Below are positions 14,728 to 20,367 of a stretch of DNA of 20,367 bases, in pieces. Origin of the DNA: an uncultured Lentisphaeria bacterium (GTDB lineage Bacteria; Verrucomicrobiota; Lentisphaeria; Victivallales; UBA1829); NCBI GenBank assembly GCA_905211485.1, contig CAJMAW010000049.1:1-20367 (forward strand), read 5' to 3'. Position 1 is the first letter of the stretch. Every line of letters starts with the position of its first letter. Below the pieces are notes generated by a model. That model saw only the letters and a list, made by a program, of their open reading frames with translations. It did no database searches and was not told the DNA's origin. Both the position numbers and the translations under genes were made by a program.

Positions 14728-14988
14728 ATGCCTCTTTATGAATTTGTATGCAGAAAATGCGGTTTTGAATTTGAAGCTCTGCTGAAGAATTCTTCGGAAG
14801 AGGTTGTCTGCGTGCATTGCGGGGAAGGGCATCCGGAGCGGAAACTTTCCCGTTTTTCCCCGGGTCGTTCCGGAAGCGGGCGTTCGGCCTCCTGCTGCGG
14901 CGGCGCGGATGATGCCGCGTGCGGATGTCCTTCGGCGGCTCAGGGGCTTTGCTCCGGATGCTGCGGCGGGCACGGGTATCGGCATTGA
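14728..14988 (+). CDS. FmdB-family zinc ribbon protein, cysteine-rich tail
   Basis: An 86-residue protein starting MPLYEFVCRKCGFEFEALL, the classic FmdB/CxxC-CxxC zinc ribbon opening, with ligands C8/C11 and C28/C31. FmdB-like proteins were named as putative regulators, but their function is not settled. After residue 50 comes a Gly/Ser/Ala-rich tail with seven more cysteines (C56, C57, C65, C67, C75, C78, C79) and two histidines, which could bind further metal. It follows corA by 3 bp and is probably translationally coupled. rsmA begins 106 bp later. Confidence 0.85.
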   Translation: MPLYEFVCRKCGFEFEALLKNSSEEVVCVHCGEGHPERKLSRFSPGRSGSGRSASCCGGADDAACGCPSAAQGLCSGCCGGHGYRH

Positions 14989-15094
14989 AAAATTCAATTT
15001 CCGTTTTTCTCTCTCCTTCTTCCGGATTCTGCTTCCCTGGCTTGACGGCTGGCGGGAAGGCGTCCGGTGACGTGAGAAGAGAAAAGAGTGAAAT

Positions 15095-16024
15095 GTGAAA
15101 ACAGGAAAACAGCTTTCCCCCCTCATGAAAAAAACAGAACTGATGACTCTGATGAATCAGCTCGGGATGACCCCGAGCCGGAAGATGGGCCAGAATTTTC
15201 TTGTGGACGAGAATTTTCTGGCTTACATTGTCCGTACTGCGGCTCTCCGCCCTGGAGACAGAGTTCTGGAGGTTGGGCCGGGATTCGGTGCTTTGACAGG
15301 CCGTCTCCTCGAGTCGGGCGCAGAGCTTGCGGCCATCGAATTCGACCGGAAACTGGCGGCTTGGCTCCGGGAGACCTTTGTCCCGAAAGGACTCCGCCTG
15401 ATTGAGGGAGATGCGTGCAAAGCCGATATCGCGGGGGTCTTCGGGAAAGGGAAGACTTTCCGGCTGATTTCCAATCTGCCGTACTCGGCTGGGACGGTGA
15501 TTGTGGCAAAGATGCTGGATCTGGAAACTCCGCCGCAGGAGATGATTGTCATGCTGCAGAAGGAGGTTGCGCTCCGTTTTTCCGCCGCCCCGGGGGCCGG
15601 AGACTATTCCGCTTTGTCTGTCCGGATTCAGTCCATGTATGAATGCTGTATCCTGAAAACAATTCCTCCTGATGTGTTTTTCCCGCGTCCGGATGTCGAT
15701 TCCGCCCTGATCCGTCTGACTTTGAAGGAGGATCGGCCCTCCCGGGAGACGGGGATCATGCTTTCACGTCTTGTCCGTGCCGCGTTTGCGCAGCGCAGGA
15801 AAAAAATGGCGGGCCAGCTCGCAGCCGTCTTCGGAAGAGAGACAACGCTTTCCCTGATGAGAGAAACTTCCCTTGATCCCGATATCCGCGCCGAACGCGT
15901 TTCAGTCCAGGTCTTTCTCCGGATGGCTTCTCTTCTCCTTCCCCCTTCCGCCTCTCAGGAGGAGGAGCAAAAGACGACGATGGCGATGATGGCGGCGCCC
16001 GGAGAGGAGAAGAAAGAGAGATAA
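15095..16024 (+). CDS. rsmA: 16S rRNA dimethyladenosine transferase RsmA (KsgA)
   Basis: SAM-dependent methyltransferase that dimethylates two adjacent adenines near the 3' end of 16S rRNA during 30S assembly. Visible are KMGQNFLVDENFL (30-42), SAM motif I EVGPGFGALTGRL (59-71), acidic EFD (82-84), GDA (105-107) and the catalytic NLPY (127-130). The C-terminal helical domain includes RAAFAQRRKKM. The start is unsettled. GTG at 15095 gives 309 residues with a weak purine-rich ribosome site; ATG at 15125 gives 299 and begins MKKTEL, but its AGGA is about 18 bp away. The last 25 residues are a polar Glu/Lys tail outside the fold. Confidence 0.95.
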   Translation: MKTGKQLSPLMKKTELMTLMNQLGMTPSRKMGQNFLVDENFLAYIVRTAALRPGDRVLEVGPGFGALTGRLLESGAELAAIEFDRKLAAWLRETFVPKGLRLIEGDACKADIAGVFGKGKTFRLISNLPYSAGTVIVAKMLDLETPPQEMIVMLQKEVALRFSAAPGAGDYSALSVRIQSMYECCILKTIPPDVFFPRPDVDSALIRLTLKEDRPSRETGIMLSRLVRAAFAQRRKKMAGQLAAVFGRETTLSLMRETSLDPDIRAERVSVQVFLRMASLLLPPSASQEEEQKTTMAMMAAPGEEKKER

Positions 16025-16265
16025 GGCAACCCAATCCAATCCGCCCTCTCTTTTACAGTGGATTTCCCCGGTGCTGTTGTTTTCCCTTTTTCATTTCTTC
16101 CCTTTCATTTTTTTCTTTCTGGGAGCCTTTCTGCAGCCGGGAAAAAAACAGGCAGCGTCCCTCCTCCGTTTTCTTCTTTTCGGAAAACGGAATCAGAAAT
16201 CGAATCGGGAATGGAATCAAAACAGGAATGGAGCCTTTTCTGCTTCTTCTCCGAGGGGCTTTTTT
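16025..16265. other. Convergent intergenic region
   Basis: This spacer between the convergent rsmA and NSS genes is pyrimidine-rich at its left and has a T7 run at 16260-16266 after GGGGC. No gene and no strong terminator hairpin were found. Confidence 0.4.
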
Positions 16266-17666
16266 TCAGTTTCCGGGCAGGAAGAACTTGTCCAGATATC
16301 CCATCAGGAAGATGATGATGATCAGGCAGGGCAGAAACCAGAAGATGTAATGCTTCAGGAATACGGGGAATTTCATTCCGTGTCCGGTATCGGCTTCTGA
16401 GAGGAAATTTCTCCACCCCCATCCGTAGCGGAGAGTACAAAACAGCAGAATGAAGAGGGACCCGAGCGGCAGCATGTTCTGACTGACGATGAAGTCCTCC
16501 AGATCCAGGATGCTGCTGCCTTCCCCGAAAGGCCTGATGAACTTCAGCACGCTGTATCCCAGAGCACAGGGCAGTGACAGGACGAAGACCGTCAGTCCAA
16601 CCGTCAGCGCCGCCTTTCTTCTGGAAAAATGGAATTCATCCATCAGCAGTGCCACGAGATTTTCAAATACGGCGATCACCGTGGTCATAGCCGCAAGAGT
16701 CATGAAGAGAAAGAAGAGGAATCCCCAGCATCTTCCTCCCCCCATTTCCGAAAAGATGTTCGGCAGACTCAGGAAAATCAGTCCGGGTCCCGAACCGGGA
16801 TTGATTCCGAAGGAAAAACAGATCGGGAAAATAATCAGTCCGGCCGTCAGGGCGACGAATGTGTCCAGCACGATGATGAACACGCTTTCCTTGCTCAGAG
16901 AATGCTCTTTTCCGATATAGCTCCCAAAAATCGCCATGCTTCCGATTCCGATGCTCAGTGTGAAGAAGGCCTGTCCCATTGCGGCGTAGACGGCCTGGAA
17001 AATTCCGTTTTCACGGAATCTGCCGAAATCCGGGGCGAGGTAGAAGTCAAGCGCCTCCTTGGCCCCCGGCATGGTCAGTGCCTTTCCCGCAAGGAGCAGA
17101 AGCATGAAGAGCAAAAAGACCATCATCACTTTAATGACGGATTCCACTCCTCGCTTCAGCCCGAAACCGCAGGCCAGACTCCCCAGCAGCACCGTCACTC
17201 CCAGATACAGCACGGACCGCAGCGGCGACCCCGTAAGGGCACTGAAAGCCTGTTCAAATTCCTGGGTCGAGGAATGCTCCATCAGTCCCCCTGAAAGATA
17301 TCCGCACGCATACGCAATCAGCCATCCCGTGACCGTGGTATAGAACATCATCAGAATCAGATTGCCGATGAAGAAGAACGAAATCACCTTCACCCAAGGG
17401 AATTTCCCCCCCTCGGGACTCAGTTTCCGGATGGACCCGACCAGATTCTCCTGCCCCGCCCGGCCGACGGAAAGCTCCATTACCAGAATCGGAAATCCCA
17501 GCAGCGCCAGGAAGAGCAGATAAAGCAATACGAACAGCGCCCCCCCGTTCTGGCCCGTGATATATGGGAAGCGCCAGATGTTCCCGAGTCCGATGGCACA
17601 TGCCGCCGATAAAAATAAAAAACCGATTCTTGAACTGAGTTTTTCGCGTTTCTGCTCCTGAAGCAT
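16266..17666 (-). CDS. Sodium-dependent transporter, NSS/SNF family
   Basis: A 466-residue inner-membrane protein of the neurotransmitter:sodium symporter family. The first membrane segment carries the signature GLGNIWRFPYITGQNGG (27-42), where Na+ and substrate bind in LeuT-type structures. About 11-12 hydrophobic segments follow, including SIGIGSMAIFGSYIG (segment 6 region) and FENLVALLMD. Bacterial members take up amino acids, often hydrophobic or aromatic ones; the substrate cannot be read here. I start at ATG 17666, with AAAGGAT upstream. A longer reading to 17861 has no family similarity and crosses the csp terminator. No partner genes are obvious. Confidence 0.93.
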   Translation of the reverse strand: MLQEQKREKLSSRIGFLFLSAACAIGLGNIWRFPYITGQNGGALFVLLYLLFLALLGFPILVMELSVGRAGQENLVGSIRKLSPEGGKFPWVKVISFFFIGNLILMMFYTTVTGWLIAYACGYLSGGLMEHSSTQEFEQAFSALTGSPLRSVLYLGVTVLLGSLACGFGLKRGVESVIKVMMVFLLFMLLLLAGKALTMPGAKEALDFYLAPDFGRFRENGIFQAVYAAMGQAFFTLSIGIGSMAIFGSYIGKEHSLSKESVFIIVLDTFVALTAGLIIFPICFSFGINPGSGPGLIFLSLPNIFSEMGGGRCWGFLFFLFMTLAAMTTVIAVFENLVALLMDEFHFSRRKAALTVGLTVFVLSLPCALGYSVLKFIRPFGEGSSILDLEDFIVSQNMLPLGSLFILLFCTLRYGWGWRNFLSEADTGHGMKFPVFLKHYIFWFLPCLIIIIFLMGYLDKFFLPGN

Positions 17667-17729
17667 GGATGATCCTTTTCTCCTTATGACAAGCTGATTC
17701 CTTCCCCGGCGCGGCCACCCTGTGCCTGT

Positions 17730-17768
17730 ATAAAAACAAAGAAAGAAATCCGGTACCGGATCTCTTTC
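17730..17768 (-). terminator. Intrinsic terminator of the cold-shock gene
   Basis: A 12-bp stem (17741-17752 with 17757-17768, one G-T pair) around a GTAC loop is followed on the minus strand by TTTGTTTTTA (17740-17731). It lies about 85 bp after the csp stop and would separate csp from the NSS gene. Confidence 0.75.
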
Positions 17769-17853
17769 CTTTTCCCCGGATTCCACAGGGAACGGGAACC
17801 CGGGATGAATAACATACTTCTGTTTCCGGGAAAAGCAAGAGCACCCGGAAATC

Positions 17854-18066
17854 TCAGTCAAGCGGGACGACTTCGTCCGCCTGAAGGCCTTTTGCCCCGT
17901 TCACCATAGTGAATTCCACCGACTGGCCTTCTTTCAGAGAACGATAGCCATCCGCTTTAATGGAACTGTAATGTACAAAAATATCCTCCCCTTGTCCGCG
18001 TTCGATGAATCCATAGCCTTTCGCGTTGTTGAACCACCGGACTTTTCCCTTTTCTCTTTCGGCCAT
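17854..18066 (-). CDS. Cold-shock protein (CspA family)
   Basis: A 70-residue single-domain nucleic-acid-binding protein. RNP1-like KGYGFIER and RNP2-like DIFVHYSSI are both present, after the start KGKVRWFNNAKG, and the length is typical of the family. It should bind single-stranded RNA/DNA and act as an RNA chaperone. I chose ATG 18066 because GGTGAT lies about 5 bp upstream and it gives the standard N-terminus. In-frame ATGs at 18072 and 18078 would add two or four residues. A candidate promoter at 18164-18192 gives a leader of about 90 nt, as is common for cold-shock genes. Confidence 0.95.
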   Translation of the reverse strand: MAEREKGKVRWFNNAKGYGFIERGQGEDIFVHYSSIKADGYRSLKEGQSVEFTMVNGAKGLQADEVVPLD

Positions 18067-18163
18067 AAGCATCACCATATCATCTTTGACTCTGTTGTTC
18101 GGTCGGCGACCGGCGGCATATTCCCGTTTCCATTTCTCTGCCGCTCTGGAAATCGCCACATTT

Positions 18164-18192
18164 CTTATAATTATGTCACATTTTCAGTGAAA
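18164..18192 (-). promoter_or_regulatory. Candidate csp promoter
   Basis: On the minus strand TTTCAC (18187-18192), a 17-bp spacer and TATAAG (18164-18169). The -10 is good and the -35 poor. Confidence 0.4.
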
Positions 18193-18200
18193 TAGAAAGA

Positions 18201-18240
18201 GGAAAAATCCCCGAAAAAGGATTTTTTTCCCTTTTTTTTC
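18201..18240. terminator. Terminator-like hairpin
   Basis: AAAAATCC (18203-18210) pairs with GGATTTTT (18219-18226), followed on the plus strand by CC-C-TTTTTTTT. On the minus strand it could end gdhA transcripts before the csp promoter; on the plus strand there is no obvious gene to terminate. Confidence 0.35.
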
Positions 18241-18574
18241 ATGTTTCTTCCCTTCTCCGCCCCCCGAAGCTGCTCCGGGCGGGGGAAAAGAAATCCGGAA
18301 AGGAACATATCGGGAGTCCCCGGAAGATTCCGGGGAAAAGAATCAGGCTCTTTTTCCCCGTTCCCTTTCCCCCCCTCGTCTGAAGAACGGAAAGCGTGTT
18401 CCCGGGAGGAAAAGAGAAGCCCCGCACACTTTTTCCCCTGATGATGTGAAGGAGAAAGAGTTGCGCGGGGGCCGCCCGGAATTTTTTCCCCCCTCCTCCC
18501 GCGTGATGCATGATAGAAGAGAAGGGGGAAATCCCTCACGGACAGGGGAATGATTCCCTGCCCGGAAGAAGAGA

Positions 18575-19918
18575 TTAGACTCCGAGATCAATCATTGCGT
18601 TGGCGACTTTTCTGAAGCCTGCGATATTGGCGCCGAGCACGTAATTGTCTGGATCGCCGAATTCCTCTGCCGCGCTGCGGGCGGAATTGTGAATATTCAT
18701 CATGATTCCGCGGAGTTTGGCATCGACTTCTTCGCGAGTCCAGTTCAAGCGCATGGCGTTCTGGCTCATCTCGAGTCCGCTGGTGGCGACGCCGCCGGCA
18801 TTGGAAGCTTTTCCGGGAGCGAAGAGGACCTTGTTGGCCTGGAAATATTCGATGGCTTCCGGAGTCGAAGGCATGTTGGCGCCCTCGGAGACGCAGATGC
18901 AGCCGTTGGCGACGAGTGCCTTGGCGTCATCGAGATCCAGTTCATTCTGAGTCGCGCAGGGCAGAGCGATATCCGCCTTGGCAAGTCTCCAGGGCCGCTG
19001 CCCCTCGTAATATTTCGCACGCGGGAACGCTGTGACGTATTCCTTGATCCGGCCGCGTTTGACATTTTTGAGTTCCATGATGAAAGCGAGTTTCTCCGCA
19101 TCAATTCCGTCAAGGTCGATGACCGATCCGTTGGAGTCGGAGAGCGAAAGCACTTTTCCGCCGAGCTGAATGGCTTTTTCAGCGGCATACTGCGCAACGT
19201 TTCCGGATCCGGAGATCAGGACCGTGCGTCCCTCAAAGGAGGAACCGCGGGTGGACAGCATGTCGGTCGCGAAATAGACGTTTCCATAGCCGGTTGCTTC
19301 CGGACGGATGAGACTTCCGCTCCAGTTGATGCCTTTTCCCGTCAGGACGCTTTCATGGCTGTTGTTGATTTTCTTGTACATTCCGAAGAGATATCCGATT
19401 TCACGGGCGCCGACTCCGATATCGCCCGCGGGCACGTCTGTGTTCGGTCCGATATGGCGGTAGAGTTCCCGCATGAAGTTCTGGCAGAAGACCATCACTT
19501 CCCGTTCGGATTTGCCTTTCGGGTCGAAGTTGCTTCCGCCCTTCGCTCCGCCCATGGGAAGGGTCGTGAGGGAGTTCTTGAAGACCTGCTCGAAGGCGAG
19601 GAACTTGAGGACAGAGAGGTTCACCGACGGATCGAAGCGGAGACCGCCCTTGTACGGCCCGATCGCCGCGTTCATCTGAATGCGGTAGCCGCGGTTCACG
19701 CGCACGGCGCCCGTGTCGTCCACCCACGGCACGCGGAACATGATTACGCGCTCCGGCTCCACCATGCGCTCCAGAATGGCTTCTTCCTGGTAGGCCTTGT
19801 TCGCGTCGATGACGGGGGAGAGGGTGGTCAACACCTCGTCAACGGCCTGGAGGAATTCCGGCTCGTTGGCATTCTTCGCCTTGACGTCTTTGAGAACCGC
19901 TTCGATGTATGCGTTCAT
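18575..19918 (-). CDS. gdhA: NADP-type glutamate dehydrogenase
   Basis: A 447-residue hexameric-type glutamate dehydrogenase that makes glutamate from ammonium, 2-oxoglutarate and reduced cofactor. Family marks are YKGGLRFDPSVN with the substrate lysine, LPMGGAKGGSNFDPKGKS with the catalytic lysine, PAGDIGVGAREIGYL, and the Rossmann loop SGSGNVAQYAAEKA. Length matches the bacterial NADP-linked class (about 450), so ammonium assimilation is the likely role. I chose ATG 19918 because AAAGGAT lies 5 bp upstream. A reading extended to 19966 has no ribosome site. Four spaced operator-like sites begin about 80 bp upstream of the start. Confidence 0.97.
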   Translation of the reverse strand: MNAYIEAVLKDVKAKNANEPEFLQAVDEVLTTLSPVIDANKAYQEEAILERMVEPERVIMFRVPWVDDTGAVRVNRGYRIQMNAAIGPYKGGLRFDPSVNLSVLKFLAFEQVFKNSLTTLPMGGAKGGSNFDPKGKSEREVMVFCQNFMRELYRHIGPNTDVPAGDIGVGAREIGYLFGMYKKINNSHESVLTGKGINWSGSLIRPEATGYGNVYFATDMLSTRGSSFEGRTVLISGSGNVAQYAAEKAIQLGGKVLSLSDSNGSVIDLDGIDAEKLAFIMELKNVKRGRIKEYVTAFPRAKYYEGQRPWRLAKADIALPCATQNELDLDDAKALVANGCICVSEGANMPSTPEAIEYFQANKVLFAPGKASNAGGVATSGLEMSQNAMRLNWTREEVDAKLRGIMMNIHNSARSAAEEFGDPDNYVLGANIAGFRKVANAMIDLGV

Positions 19919-19984
19919 GTATATCCTTTTTGAGTTGACGGTCCGGCCTTTGCGCAGACAGACCATGAATGAAAGAATTGGAAA

Positions 19985-20014
19985 CGTCTAGAACGTGTTT
20001 ACAGCAAATGTCAT
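19985..20014 (-). promoter_or_regulatory. Tentative gdhA promoter
   Basis: On the minus strand ATGACA (20009-20014), an 18-bp spacer and TAGACG (19985-19990). It overlaps the first operator-like site, as expected for a repressed promoter, but the -10 is weak. Confidence 0.25.
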
Positions 20015-20107
20015 GCCATGGGCGTGTTTTTACAGGAAATGTCGGTCTGTGGAGGGCTTGTTTACACGGAGTGTAATGTCTCTGGGTGAGAATTACAAGA
20101 TTTGTAA
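19999..20107. promoter_or_regulatory. Four phased operator-like sites upstream of gdhA
   Basis: Four copies of TTACA-N5-TGT(A/C)(A/G): 19999-20013, 20030-20044, 20062-20076 and 20093-20107. Sites 3 and 4 are perfect inverted repeats (TTACAC-GGA-GTGTAA and AATTACAA-GAT-TTGTAATT); sites 1 and 2 are degenerate in the last two bases. Centres are 31, 32 and 31 bp apart, three turns of B-DNA, so bound proteins would lie on the same face. The binding protein is unknown. Confidence 0.65.
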
Positions 20108-20125
20108 TTCGGATAGGGTGTGTAA

Positions 20126-20153
20126 GGGGGGTAAGTGTGGGGATGGGTGGGGG
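20126..20153 (+). repeat. G-quadruplex-type G-run cluster
   Basis: Four G runs of 6, 4, 3 and 5, with loops of 7, 2 and 1 bases, fit the usual G3+N1-7 quadruplex pattern on the plus strand. It lies 18 bp beyond the last operator-like site. Confidence 0.5.
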
Positions 20154-20367
20154 AAATAGAGGGTTGGCCTCTGGCCGGTTGGCACGGAGATTTCTAACGG
20201 AGGTTTGGACTCTCTTGTGTCCGCTTGATTTGTTCGGAACGCATTCGGACGCCACGCGCCGGGGGCAGCGCGGGTACTTTGCGCACCGTCCCTTTTTTAC
20301 GAATGATTCTACAGAATTTGGTGGATGAGTGCCGGAACGGCGGGGTGGGGCGCGGATGGTCGTTGGG

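Larger units (their letters stand above)
18067..18574. other. Long intergenic region csp / gdhA
   Basis: A 508-bp stretch without a supportable gene. The left part holds the csp leader and promoter. At 18201-18230 lies a T-rich hairpin. At 18317-18336 a perfect inverted repeat TCCCCGGAA-GA-TTCCGGGGA occurs. A weak hairpin near 18541-18561 (CAGGG/CCCTG) lies just after the gdhA stop. The rest is purine/pyrimidine-skewed with no recognised RNA. Confidence 0.45.
19919..20367. other. gdhA upstream region and right edge
   Basis: 449 bp without a supportable gene. The first 200 bp hold the operator-like array (19999-20107) and a G-rich motif (20126-20153). The last 200 bp are unremarkable; a minus-strand frame is open for about 60 codons from the right edge but shows no recognisable family and no normal codon pattern. 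Confidence 0.5.

Noticed and set aside
13759..15126. A 455-codon open frame on the minus strand opposite corA, fmdB and rsmA
   Set aside because: It spans three convincing genes on the other strand and matches no family; codon bias in this genome leaves long antisense frames open.
18689..19933. A 414-codon plus-strand frame opposite gdhA
   Set aside because: It is antisense to an intact glutamate dehydrogenase and has no recognisable domain.
19999..20107. CRISPR-like array, because of regular spacing near 31 bp
   Set aside because: The repeated unit is only 15 bp, degenerate and palindromic, with 16-17 bp between units; no cas genes are present.
20190..20367. Partial minus-strand gene entering from the right edge
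   Set aside because: About 60 open codons with no recognisable motif or typical codon use; it cannot be supported.

Overview
The window looks like chromosomal DNA of a strictly anaerobic, fermentative, Gram-negative bacterium. [FeFe]-hydrogenase genes with the redox repressor Rex point to anaerobic fermentation. An HldE-type heptose-1-phosphate adenylyltransferase and an LptF/LptG-family permease point to an LPS-bearing outer membrane. A Lentisphaerota/PVC-type gut or rumen organism would fit, but that is inference, because no rRNA or strict phylogenetic marker was compared. There are no tRNA or rRNA genes, insertion sequences, phage genes or CRISPR arrays.

Left region, minus strand (1-5615): a hydrogen/redox block. 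It is transcribed from rex through a thioredoxin-like [2Fe-2S] protein and a possible 26-residue peptide to a multidomain sensory-type [FeFe] hydrogenase (two 4Fe-4S ferredoxin motifs, H-cluster domain, extra 4Fe-4S motif, PAS). A SpoIIE/PP2C-type phosphatase overlaps the hydrogenase stop codon. After a gap with its own candidate promoter come the NuoE-like and NuoF-like subunits of an NAD(P)H-linked, probably electron-bifurcating hydrogenase. The NuoF-like gene runs off the left edge, and the catalytic hydrogenase gene is probably just outside. Rex would read NADH/NAD+, the sensory hydrogenase H2, and the phosphatase would pass the signal on.

Middle, plus strand (5935-9429): divergent from rex are a TadE-like one-pass membrane protein, the heptose adenylyltransferase, the bifunctional P-protein PheA (phenylalanine synthesis), and a lone ABC ATPase whose switch histidine is replaced by glutamine. 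On the minus strand (9668-12107) are an LptF/LptG-family permease followed by threonine synthase.

Right half: serC (plus), closed by a strong two-part terminator; then corA-like, FmdB-like zinc ribbon and rsmA in one direction. On the minus strand follow an NSS-type sodium-dependent transporter, a cold-shock protein and NADP-type glutamate dehydrogenase gdhA. Upstream of gdhA are four TTACA-N5-TGTnn sites whose centres lie 31, 32 and 31 bp apart (three helical turns), next to a G-quadruplex motif. This array is the most striking unexplained structure. The right edge (about 20110-20367) has no gene that can be supported.
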